From NCBI GenBank assembly GCA_024704175.1, contig CP085629.1:4960001-5024000 (forward strand): a stretch of 64,000 nt of DNA, given 5' to 3'. Position numbers and translations under genes: made by a program. The notes below the pieces were generated by a model. It was given only the letters and a program-made list of their open reading frames with translations, was not told the DNA's origin and made no database searches. Source of the DNA: Paenibacillus sp. P25 (GTDB lineage: Bacteria; Bacillota; Bacilli; Paenibacillales; NBRC-103111). Positions 56,138 to 64,000 of this stretch are shown here, one piece after another; position 1 is the stretch's first letter, and each line of letters opens with the position of its first letter.

Positions 56138-57054
56138 CCTCCTATTGGATCGGAGAGGGATATCCGGTTCGTACGGTGCTGCGTCTGTGCGGAGTGCCCC
56201 GTTCCACTTATTACTACCGCCTTCGGCATCCGGAACGTCAACAGCCCGCAGGTAAGGGCCGTCCTATTCCGGGATATTCTTACGATAAAAATGGATCCGT
56301 TATTTTGGATGCCCGGATCAAGGGATACCTTAGAAGTTTAATTAGAGGTCCACACGCTGCAGTCGGCTATCGGAAACTCACGGTCCTCTTAAGGCGAAAA
56401 TACAAGTTAGTCATTAACAAGAAAAAAGTATACCGGCTTTGCAAAGAGCTGGGCATCCTCACTCCGCAACGGGAGAGGACGAATCCCGTACCCAAAAAGG
56501 TAGCTAACAATCGTGTTGTGAACGGCCCCAACCAACTCTGGCGACTGGACATTAAGTATGGGTATGTGGCTGGTAAACGGCGCCATTTTTTCCTGGCCAG
56601 CATCATCGACGTGTTTGACCGGAGCATTGTCGCCCATCATCGAGGCAAGGTTTGTAGCACTCAGGACATTTTACGAATCGTCCAGAAAGCACTCCTGAAA
56701 CGCGCGGCATACGGGCAAGGGAATCATCCTGTTCTTCGAACCGATAACGGCCCTCAGTTCGTCAGCAAAGCCTTCTACGCCTTCTGCGAGCAGGCTGGCA
56801 TTGAGCATGAGCGCATTCCAAACCAAACGCCAAACAAGAATGCCTTCATCGAATCCTTTCACAGTATTTTGGAAAGGGAATGTTACCAGCGGAATTGCTT
56901 TGAAACTTATGAGGAAGCTTTTAGAGAAGTAGATCGGTTTATTCGATATTACAATAACGATCGCATTCATGGTAGTCTTCAAGATTGGCCGCCAAAAGAA
57001 TATCTACGGCTCGTGTCCGAGGGGACGATAACACCAAAACAAATTGCGCTTTAA
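56119..57054 (+). CDS. IS3-family transposase OrfB (DDE integrase domain)
   Basis: Read from the -1 slip point, about 311 residues. An N-terminal HTH-like segment (VRTVLRLCGVPRSTYYYRL), HAAVGYRKLTVLLRRKYKLVINKKKVYRLCKELGIL, then the DDE domain. First Asp: NQLWRLDIKYGYVAGKRRHFFLASIIDVFDRSIV. Second Asp: PVLRTDNGPQFVSKAF. Glu: NKNAFIESFHSILERECYQ, followed by the K/R-Y-N-x-x-R-H ending YYNNDRIHGSLQDWPPKEYL. All three catalytic acids are present, so the enzyme looks functional. A GTG at 56176 could start a free OrfB. Confidence 0.93.
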   Translation, partial: VSRLEVASYWIGEGYPVRTVLRLCGVPRSTYYYRLRHPERQQPAGKGRPIPGYSYDKNGSVILDARIKGYLRSLIRGPHAAVGYRKLTVLLRRKYKLVINKKKVYRLCKELGILTPQRERTNPVPKKVANNRVVNGPNQLWRLDIKYGYVAGKRRHFFLASIIDVFDRSIVAHHRGKVCSTQDILRIVQKALLKRAAYGQGNHPVLRTDNGPQFVSKAFYAFCEQAGIEHERIPNQTPNKNAFIESFHSILERECYQRNCFETYEEAFREVDRFIRYYNNDRIHGSLQDWPPKEYLRLVSEGTITPKQIAL

Positions 57055-57092
57055 TGCGATAGCACAAGGATGAAGGCGGCTAGTGTCCAAAT

Positions 57093-57387
57093 TTAGGGGT
57101 TAATCCGCCGATGCAGCTATGGGTTCCTAAAGTGCATAAATTGACGGTGTTCGGAGCAATTAAGTGCTGTTATGTCCGTTACCATTTGAAAAGAGCTGCT
57201 TTTGCCGATTTAGCGTCCATGGTGTCCGTAAGAACAACGCTCCTAAATATGGCATGCTCGTTCGCCTCCGATTCCCCTGTGCATCAATACTCTGTTTAAA
57301 GGCACCCATCCTATAAAAAAGAAGGGGCTATTCCAAAAGGCAGTTTACGATTTATCAGCCTACATTGAGATATAGATTTCACGATAA
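57093..57387. other. Intergenic region right of the IS element
   Basis: No gene is supported. It contains two reversed TAACGGAC-type repeat units and otherwise unremarkable sequence. A 62-codon open frame from 57111 lacks a ribosome binding site and any recognisable content. Confidence 0.4.
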
Positions 57388-57434
57388 AAAAGAACCTTCA
57401 TCTCCACTTTGCAGGCGGATCTGAAGGTTCTTTT
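57388..57434. terminator. Bidirectional intrinsic terminator
   Basis: Perfect 13-bp stem AAAAGAACCTTCA / TGAAGGTTCTTTT (57388-57400 / 57422-57434). On the minus strand it can end the MDR oxidoreductase transcript, about 125 bp after the stop. Confidence 0.8.
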
Positions 57435-57558
57435 GCTTAAAATTTGGGATCCAAATTCATGCGATCCCTTTGGAGCCTGCCCCTTGTCATCAGGCGATGC
57501 GGGATGCCGGCGGTCGATTCATGCGGAAAAGCCTTACCGCCCGCGCTTGCTCCGCCTC

Positions 57559-58569
57559 TTACAGCTTGATGCATACCTTGCCGAAATGCCCGCCCTGACC
57601 CAAATATCTGAGCGCCTCGGCCGACTGCTCGAACGGGAAAACGCGGTCGATGACGGGGCGCAGCTTATTTTGCCCGATCGCCCGGTTCATCGCCTCGAAC
57701 ATGTCGCGGTCGCCCACATTGATGCCTTGGATTCTCAGCTTCTTGCGAAAAGCCGCTCGAATATTGAAGCCGTCTACCGTATCGCCCGACAGGATCCCGA
57801 TCAGGCTGATCTGCCCACCGATCCGGGCGGCGGCCGCTGATTGGTTCAGCGTTGAGGCACCGCCCAGCTCCACCACAAGATCCGCTCCCCGGCCGCCCGT
57901 CCATTCGAGCACCGCTTCGCTCCAATCGGGTGTTCGCCGGTAATTGATGCCGTAGTCGGCGCCTAGCTGCTTCGCGCGCTCCAGCTTCTCGTCGCCGCTG
58001 GACGTCACGATCACCGCCGCACCGCTCAGCTTGGCGAACTGCAGAGCAAATAAGGAAACGCCGCCCGTTCCCTGCACGACGACGGTATCGCCGGCCCTCA
58101 CCCGGCCTTCCTCCATCACGGCATGCCACGCCGTCACTCCTGCACAGGGAAGCGCTGCAGCCTCTTCGTCCGTCAAGTGCTCCGGTACGCGGACAAGTCC
58201 CTGCTCGGGCAGCACGACGTATTCCGCCAGCACGCCGTTCAAGGGGCCGCCGAGCGTCGTATGCATCCACGCCTCGGTCGGCTCGCCGGATATCCAACCC
58301 TGCGAGATGATGCCGCTGACCCGCTCCCCGATCCGGAACCGGGTCGTTCCTTCTCCAAGGGCCTCCACCTCGCCGACGCCGTCGGAAACCGGGATCAGCG
58401 GCCACTTGAGGTTAGGATACAGCTTTCCCTCGACGATGCCGATATCTTTATAATTCAGCGCGAAGGCGCGCATTCTGATGAGCACTTCCCCTGGGCCGGG
58501 TGCGGGAACGGGACGCTCGACGGCTGCAAAATAGTCAAGGCCGAACTGCCGGATTTCGAATGCTTTCAT
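57559..58569 (-). CDS. Zinc-type alcohol dehydrogenase-like / quinone oxidoreductase (MDR)
   Basis: 336 residues from ATG 58569 with AAAGGAGAG; the frame opens further without support. A GroES-like N-terminal domain (MKAFEIRQFGLDYFAAVERPVPAPGPGEVLIRMRAFALNYKDIGIVEG) is followed by a Rossmann domain (GDTVVVQGTGGVSLFALQFAKLSGAAVIVTSSGDEKLERAKQLGADYGINY). The catalytic zinc Cys and the GHE motif are absent, so it belongs to the zinc-independent or quinone-type MDR group and uses NAD(P)H. It is divergent from an HxlR regulator, a pairing known for quinone- and aldehyde-responsive oxidoreductases. Confidence 0.88.
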   Translation of the reverse strand: MKAFEIRQFGLDYFAAVERPVPAPGPGEVLIRMRAFALNYKDIGIVEGKLYPNLKWPLIPVSDGVGEVEALGEGTTRFRIGERVSGIISQGWISGEPTEAWMHTTLGGPLNGVLAEYVVLPEQGLVRVPEHLTDEEAAALPCAGVTAWHAVMEEGRVRAGDTVVVQGTGGVSLFALQFAKLSGAAVIVTSSGDEKLERAKQLGADYGINYRRTPDWSEAVLEWTGGRGADLVVELGGASTLNQSAAAARIGGQISLIGILSGDTVDGFNIRAAFRKKLRIQGINVGDRDMFEAMNRAIGQNKLRPVIDRVFPFEQSAEALRYLGQGGHFGKVCIKL

Positions 58570-58696
58570 AGGATCTCTCTCCTTTGGATTCTTTTCGGTA
58601 AATGGGTATAGACATAAGATACTCCTCGCACTAAAATTAAGTAAGTAGGCACTTTTCGGTGCGCACGGAACCGGTTGGTGCGCAAGGAGGGAGAAG
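58570..58696. promoter_or_regulatory. Divergent MDR-HxlR control region
   Basis: This 127-bp region carries a TAAGTAAGTAGGCAC stretch and two direct copies of GGTGCGCA (near 58659 and 58674). It should hold both promoters and the HxlR operator; the exact site is not resolved. Confidence 0.4.
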
Positions 58697-59110
58697 ATGA
58701 TGAACAAAGCGGAGGTAAGGAAGCCGGATCTTTCGGTGGAGCGCTGCAGTTACCGGCGGATTTTGGAGATCATCTCCAGCAAATGGACGGTCCTCGTCAT
58801 TGTTGCTTTGGAGAACGGAACCAAGCGTTACGGGGAAATAAGAAGACGCATCGCCGACATCTCGCAAAAGATGCTGACCCAGACGCTCCGCCAGCTGGAA
58901 CGCGACGGGCTGATCCGGCGCGACGTTCATCCGTCCGTGCCCCCGATCGTTGAATATACGCTGACCCCGCTCGGGGAAACGCTGCTTCCTTATATGCATC
59001 AATTGAAGCAGTGGACGAAGGAGTTTTATCCGCAGGTGGAAGAGGCAAGAAGCGCATACGACCGGGAGAACGAAGACTCGCCGGACGAAGCCAAAGCCGT
59101 TCGAGGGTGA
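58697..59110 (+). CDS. HxlR-family transcriptional regulator
   Basis: 137 residues, ATG 58697 after GGAGGGAGA. Winged helix: ERCSYRRILEIISSKWTVLVIVALENGTKRYGEIRRRIADISQKMLTQTLRQLERDGLIRR, followed by PPIVEYTLTPLGETLLPYMHQLKQW. The N-terminal Cys (ERCSYRRIL) is at the position of the redox-sensing Cys in HypR/YodB/QorR-type regulators. It probably represses itself and the divergent oxidoreductase and is released by electrophiles such as quinones or by thiol oxidation. A strong terminator follows. Confidence 0.92.
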   Translation: MMNKAEVRKPDLSVERCSYRRILEIISSKWTVLVIVALENGTKRYGEIRRRIADISQKMLTQTLRQLERDGLIRRDVHPSVPPIVEYTLTPLGETLLPYMHQLKQWTKEFYPQVEEARSAYDRENEDSPDEAKAVRG

Positions 59111-59136
59111 ACCGAAGCGGAAAAGCATGCAAAAGA

Positions 59137-59186
59137 AGAGCCTCCAGGACCGCAGTACAAGCGGATTGGAGGCTCTTTCATTTTTT
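59137..59186. terminator. Bidirectional intrinsic terminator
   Basis: 11-bp perfect stem AAGAGCCTCCA / TGGAGGCTCTT (59137-59147 / 59168-59178) followed by TCATTTTTTT on the plus strand. It sits between convergent hxlR-type and PL8 genes. Confidence 0.85.
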
Positions 59187-59193
59187 TCAACGG

Positions 59194-62100
59194 TTACTTG
59201 CTATGGTTTAGCGACCATTCGGCATCTCTCAGCAGGTACCCGGCCGCCTCGGCGGAAATATGCCTGCCGCTTTGCGCCCGCACCTCGTTCATAAACGCGC
59301 CAAGCTCATTCCGGTCCAGCTTCTCCTGCAGACCGTCTGCGATTCCGGGCTGATCAATTCTTTTATCCCCGGCAAAACGGGCGACCAGCCTTTTCAGGGA
59401 CTGCACACTGGCCGTTGTTGTAAAAGCCGACGTAACGCCCGCCGCATTCCCCGCCTGGTCGCGGGCCGATACGGTGAGCTCGTGGGGTCCGAGCTCCAGC
59501 GTATAGAGCGGGATCGCGGCCCCGGGCCGTTGCTCCCGGCCGTCCAGCCTGACGGTTGTCCGGCTGTCGTCCACCCCGGATAATGCATCAGTTATCTGAA
59601 CCTGCGGGATCAAATCTCCGGAATCGGCATAGGTGGTTCCCGTTCCCGGCGTTTGGATGGTAATCACGGGTGCCCTCGTGTCCAAATTCAGGTAGACACT
59701 CCGCGAAACCTCCTGATTTCCCGCCCGATCGACAGACTTAAACTGCACAACATACCTCGCACCCCTCTCCAACCGGATCGGCCCTCCGTACACTTGCCAA
59801 GTCACGCCACCGTCCAAACTGTACACCGATTTCTGCACGCCGGAACGGTCGTCGGTTGCGGCAAGATGAACGGTGACCGGATGCACATACCATCCGTTCC
59901 GTCCATCCGGCGCAGCCGGGGGCGACCACAGAGGTCGTAACGGGAGGTACGGTGTCCGGCTCATAAACGTTCACCGTAACCGCCGCCTCCCGCGCTTTCC
60001 TCCCCTTCGGGTCCGTCACGTTGTAACGAAGTTTATAAAGTCCGGCCCGATCCGTATCAACGCCGCCGCTAACGGTAACATCCTCGGTCAAGTCGCCGTA
60101 ATAAGCACTAGTTGCTTTATACGCCGGAGCCGTGAACGGCTGATGCAGTGCCAGATTTCTATAAGTATCCCCTTCGACCGTTAGGACAGGATCCTGGGTT
60201 TCCAAGAAGCCTGCAGGGTACACCCGGATATTATCCAGGTAGAAGGTCCCCGTTCCCCCGGTGGATGTGGACGCCGCAAACGCTGCAAGCGTGGTGACGG
60301 AATACCGGAACGCCGCATCCTTTACTTTCAGCTCACCGTTGATGTAGAGGGAAAAGCGGTCGGACGCGGGGTCCGCGATGATTTTAAAACGGTACCAGAT
60401 GTTCGGGCTGTAGGGTCCGATCACCGTGTCCCCGCCGGAGTCATTTTTGTAGATGAATACATTCGTTCCGCCCGAAACGGAGCTCATCACCGTGACGCCG
60501 TTGATGCCGGCCTTATCCTTCAGGTTCCATGAGTGATAGGCGCTGTAGGCAGGAAGCATGATGTCGAATTCGGCCGTCACAGGGCCCTGCTGCGGAAAGA
60601 AGGCTTTCGTCGCGACCGCCGCCTTGGACGAGCTGTCCGCGAACTTCAGGCTCTTATCGGCAGCACCGGGCACCTGGTCGATCTTGATCGTACCGCCGCT
60701 CGGATCCAGCACATAACCGCTTGGGCTAGCGCCCGTCCCTTCCTTGTTGTAATCGTCGTCGATCAGAAACTCGAACGGATACGCCTTAATTTGATCCATA
60801 TAAAAAGCGCCTGTCTGCAGCGAACCGGTGGAAGCGGCAAAACGCGATACCCGCGTAACCGGATGGCTCAGAGGTACCCTCGCGGCTTTTTGGGCCCCAT
60901 CGATATAGACGCTGTACCTCTGTTTCGGGAGCTCCAGCATGACCTTGACGCGGTACCAGCGGCCTGCCTCGTACGGCTGCAGCGCCGTTTCGGCCCCTGA
61001 AGCGTCCTCGAGAACGAGCGACCCTTTGGCGGTCTTGACCGTGAAGGCGCTAACGCCCCTTTCATCTTGCAGACTCCAAGCAAAGCCGTCCTTTGCTTCC
61101 GGCAGCATCAGATCGAATTCGGCCCCCACCCCGCCCTGCTGCGGCAAAAATGTCTTGTACGCGGAGACAGCCGAACCTGTACCGGTACGCTCGAAAATCA
61201 CGCTTTTCCCCGTAACGGCGGCGGCTTCCGTAATCTGCACCGTCCCCCCGGCCGCATCGACCGTATATCCGCCCGGCGCACTTCCCGGCTTTTCCGTGTC
61301 AAAGGAATCGTCGATTACCGGAATGAACGGGTAAGCGTAAATATCGTCCACATAGAGGACGCCGGTGCCCGAAACGCTTGTAGAGACCGCAAAGGACGTC
61401 AGAGACGATACGGAAGTGCGGAACGGAACCCCGCTTGCCCGGACCACGCCGTCCACATAGATATTGCAGGCGGCGGTGCCCGGATCGGCCAGGATTTTCA
61501 CCGTATACCACGTGTTCGGGCTGTACGGTCGCAGGACGGTATCGCCTCCGGACGCATTTTTGAAGATGAGATTCCCTTTGGAGGTCATCACCGTTACGGC
61601 ATTCACGCCGCCGTCGCCCTGCAGGTTCCAGGAATGGTAATCGCTTGCCGCCGGAAGCATAAGCTTGAATTCCGCCAGGAAGGGTCGCTTCTGCACCCCC
61701 AGCGGCTTCGACGCCACAACCGCCTTCGTTCCGCTCGTATCGGCGAGCTTCAAGCTCTTGTTCGCTGCACTCGGTACCTCGGCAATCTCCGCGCTCCCTC
61801 CGGAGGAATCGATCGTATATCCGGAAGGAACCGTCCCTGTCACCGCCGAGTCGAAGTTATCGCGAATCACGTATAGATCCGCTTTCAGCGTTGCAGCGCT
61901 CACCGGCCCACCGGGCTCAGACAGCAGGCCGGAAGGATCGAAGGCCTGCACGGTATACTCGTATGACGTTTCCGCCGCCAGCCCCGTATCGGTATATCCC
62001 GGCGAATACACCGTCGTCAGGTAGGCGCCGTTGCGGTATATTTTATAGCCCGCCACACCCGAAGCATCGCTCGAAGGAGTCCATTTCAAACGGATTTGGT

Positions 62101-64000
62101 TATAGGAAACCGGCTCCGCCGACAGATCGGCAGGCTTGCTCGGAGGAACCCCGTCGGGGCCGCTTGTTAAAGAGAAAACCGCTTTGACCGTCCCCCCTTC
62201 GGTCCCGCCCGGATCGACGGATAGCTGTACCGTCGGGCTCAGCCGCTTCACGGTGATCCTCGGGTCCGCCGTCATCACGCCGACGGCCGCCCGGAACACC
62301 TCCAGCTCGATCGGCGACGTCCGGGACTGCGTCGGGTCCGCCAGGGACAGCTCCAGGCGGCCCTCCGCTTCCTTCGTCATAACCGAAGCCTTGGCATTGC
62401 TTGACAGCCAGTCCGCTCCATCCGCTTGGACGGTCTTCGGCGCATCGTTCCAGAAGTTGGCTCCTACGATGCCGAGCCTCTTCTCCTTCACGGCCTGCAC
62501 ATCCGCAGAATTCTCCAGCACGGTAAAGTCGGGATCGGTCGCATACTGCGCCACCTCCGCCTTTGAGAAGTTCGGCAGGACGGCATACTCGTAGCCCGCA
62601 GCGCTTGGATTCGTACCGTGATTGAACCACAGCTCCTGGTAATTGCGCGTAATCGGATCCGTCACAGCCGGCCCTTGAACCGCCCCCCACGAACCGGTAC
62701 GCGCCTCGCGAAGACCCGACACCGTGCCTCCCTCCGGAAAATAGTACCCGATATCGGAGCCCGCGCTATCCCCCGCCAAATGCATCCAGCGGGCATTGCC
62801 GTATGTCTGCGTGCCGCCGGTTAGCGACGATGGTCGCTCCTCGCCGTTCACCGTTAGGACATTGCTTCCTTTGCTGTTCAGCCTCCGGTTTTCGATGATC
62901 GTCTGGACCGGCGGCCCCTTGAAGGAAGTAATCCCGGAGCCGAGAGCGACGATTTCGTTGTCGAAGAGGAACCACGATTTCTTGCCTGTCAGATCCGTGC
63001 CGTAAGGGCTAAACTGCATACCCGCCGCCCCGAACTCCCCGTCCGAGACACCGCCGACCCAGCTGTAGGGCGTCTTGGTGCTCTGCCCCGCCTTGTCGGC
63101 CAGCGTTTGAATCGACGTGGTGATCCCGGGAAGCCGGTACATATCGACCGTCGCCCAGTAATCCTCGTCGTATTGGCCGAGATCGCCGTTGTACAGATAA
63201 GTGACGCCGTCGCCCATGCGCCAGCCGTGCAGATTGTTCCCGTTAATGGACTCATAGCGGTACACGCGGGTGGAAGACATCGCGATACCGAAAGCGAACC
63301 CGGGCCGCCGGTGAACGATCCGGTCCGATTGCGTATAATTTTTGTTCATCGCCATATCCCCGAAAGGAACAACAGCGGAATCGCTTACAATTTGCTTCGC
63401 CAGGGCGGAATAATAAATCGGGGCATTCGTGAGAAAGCCCCGGTACGTGTCCTCCGTCACCCAGGATTTGACCATCCTTCGGAAAGCCTCGGCATCGGAC
63501 GGCGGCGCGAACTGGGCGGCGGTAAGCACCCCTTGGATCACGCGGTGTCCGGCCACATGGCTCTGAACGCCCGAGTTTGCGATCAGCCTTCCGCGGAACA
63601 TGTCCATTTGCCCGCCCTTATACAGCGTAGGGGCAAAGGAATCGTACACCCACTTGAAGACATTGGACAATAATGGGTCCCTAATTTCCCAGGAAGATCC
63701 GTTCAGTAAATAAATCGCATTGCCGAGCAGCTGGAAAAAGGTCGTCCCGTAATTGCCGATATACGGGTGGGGGCCGTGCTGAAGGAACGAACCGTCCTTA
63801 TGCATGCCGTCCGTTTCCGGAACGGTCGTATAAGCGAACACGTTGTTGACGCCGTTCGTGGAGGTGGAGGTGCCCGTGTTATCGCTGAGCGCATCCCGTG
63901 CCAAAGCGACCTCCGCGCCGTCCTTGACCAGAATCCCCCGCAGCATGTAGACCCAGGCCTTTTCCACGCGGTTCGCCCCCGTTGCCGGTGTGCCGTTCGT
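59194..64000 (-). CDS. Multidomain polysaccharide lyase family 8 enzyme, N-terminus outside window, frameshifted
   Basis: About 1600 residues visible; the gene enters from the right edge. The PL8 catalytic part has NNVFAYTTV, the His-Tyr pair DGSFLQHGPHPYIGNYGTTFF and the Arg segment MDMFRGRLIANSGVQSH, followed by the super-sandwich domain (NGNNLHGWRMGDGVTYLY; EIVALGSGITS). Then an FN3 domain (PPSKPADLSAEPVSYNQIRLKWTPSSDASGVAGYKIYRNG), three ~178-residue LamG-like repeats (AEFKLMLPAASDYHSWNLQGDGGVNAVTV and similar), an Ig-like unit, a break near 59920, and OmpL47-type repeats (SGVQKSVYSLDGGVTW). A FIMAH-like C-terminal helical domain (LKRLVARFAGDKRIDQPGIADGLQ) ends the protein. It cleaves uronic-acid glycans (hyaluronan, chondroitin or xanthan type) by elimination outside the cell; specificity is not determined. 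Confidence 0.9.
60190..61870 (-). repeat. Three LamG-like repeats within the PL8 gene
   Basis: Three ~540-bp units (about 61330-61870, 60790-61320 and 60200-60770) encode the same pattern: DNFD/DSFD/DDYN start, SGG or AGG motif, SWNLQ/SLQDE/SWNLK strand, YSPNTWY/YEAGRWY/YSPNIWY motif, and a closing LYVDDIYAYPF-type strand. They are diverged at DNA level, so this is an old duplication. Confidence 0.75.

Larger units (their letters stand above)
55765..57089 (+). mobile_element. IS3-family insertion sequence
   Basis: A 1325-bp element bounded by TGGACACT (55765-55772) and its reverse complement AGTGTCCA (57082-57089). The repeats extend to 11 bp if ATT/AAT is included. It encodes OrfA and OrfB in overlapping frames joined by an A-run slippery site. 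No clear target duplication was seen. The flanks carry CCCCTAA / TTAGGGG, which prolongs the symmetry, and a TAATCC direct repeat slightly outside. Both ORFs are undamaged, so the element may be active. Confidence 0.85.

Noticed and set aside
55756-57106. TAATCC direct repeats as target duplication of the IS element.
   Set aside because: They lie 3 bp outside the left terminal repeat but 11 bp outside the right one, so they do not fit symmetrical ends.

Overview
The window reads as chromosome of a moderately GC-rich, endospore-type Firmicute, most likely Paenibacillus or a close relative. The evidence is AGGAGG-type ribosome binding sites, several TTG/GTG starts, S-layer-homology (SLH) anchoring, a perfect CcpA cre site, multidomain secreted polysaccharide lyases, a MocR-ddl pair, and many MFS pumps with small regulators. 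No rRNA, tRNA, CRISPR array, prophage or plasmid origin was seen. About half of the genes (26 of roughly 55) contain one to three single-base frameshifts, usually in short G/C runs. This looks like indel error in an unpolished assembly rather than mass gene decay, so those genes are given as single spans with the break points noted.

Layout. 0-10 kb: AraC regulator end, EamA transporter, arylamine N-acetyltransferase plus a DUF2269 membrane protein, a flavin-split-barrel/GAF/LuxR regulator with a small partner, an orphan amidoligase, a TetR regulator divergent from a TPR protein, an SPFH protein and a degenerate tyrosine recombinase. 10-16 kb: a MacAB-type exporter operon (adaptor, ATPase, permease) ending in a large secreted Ser/Thr-linker protein. 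16-22 kb: three MFS pumps, one facing a LysR gene and one with an ArsR repressor and two copies of its operator. 22-30 kb: response regulator, sensor kinase and membrane-anchored protein; then a MocR-ddl-lipoprotein-uracil glycosylase run. 30.1-32.4 kb: an AT-rich patch with two exported proteins and an untracked 41-codon peptide gene. 32.4-36.4 kb: a pectin operon (pectinesterase, PL10 pectate lyase, esterase) under a cre site.

37-45.6 kb: truncated hemoglobin, polar amino acid ABC transporter, FUSC protein, virginiamycin B lyase preceded by a leader ORF and terminator (attenuator), and an Ada-MFS operon. 45.8-50.6 kb: a giant SLH-anchored repeat protein. 50.8-55.6 kb: an amino-sugar/tagatose-type operon (SIS isomerase, DeoR, ROK kinase, class II aldolase, PfkB kinase) behind three 15-nt palindromes. 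55.8-57.1 kb: an IS3-family element. 57.5-59.1 kb: an MDR oxidoreductase divergent from HxlR. 59.2-64 kb: a PL8 lyase running off the right edge.

Taken together the window describes a soil or plant-associated saprophyte. It has extracellular lyases for uronic polysaccharides, catabolite control, sugar-phosphate catabolism, surface anchoring, and a large set of drug efflux and inactivation genes. The most interesting signals are the vgb attenuator, the exporter-plus-cargo operon, the split-barrel/GAF/LuxR architecture, the small acidic peptide ORF and the 837-bp periodic adhesin.
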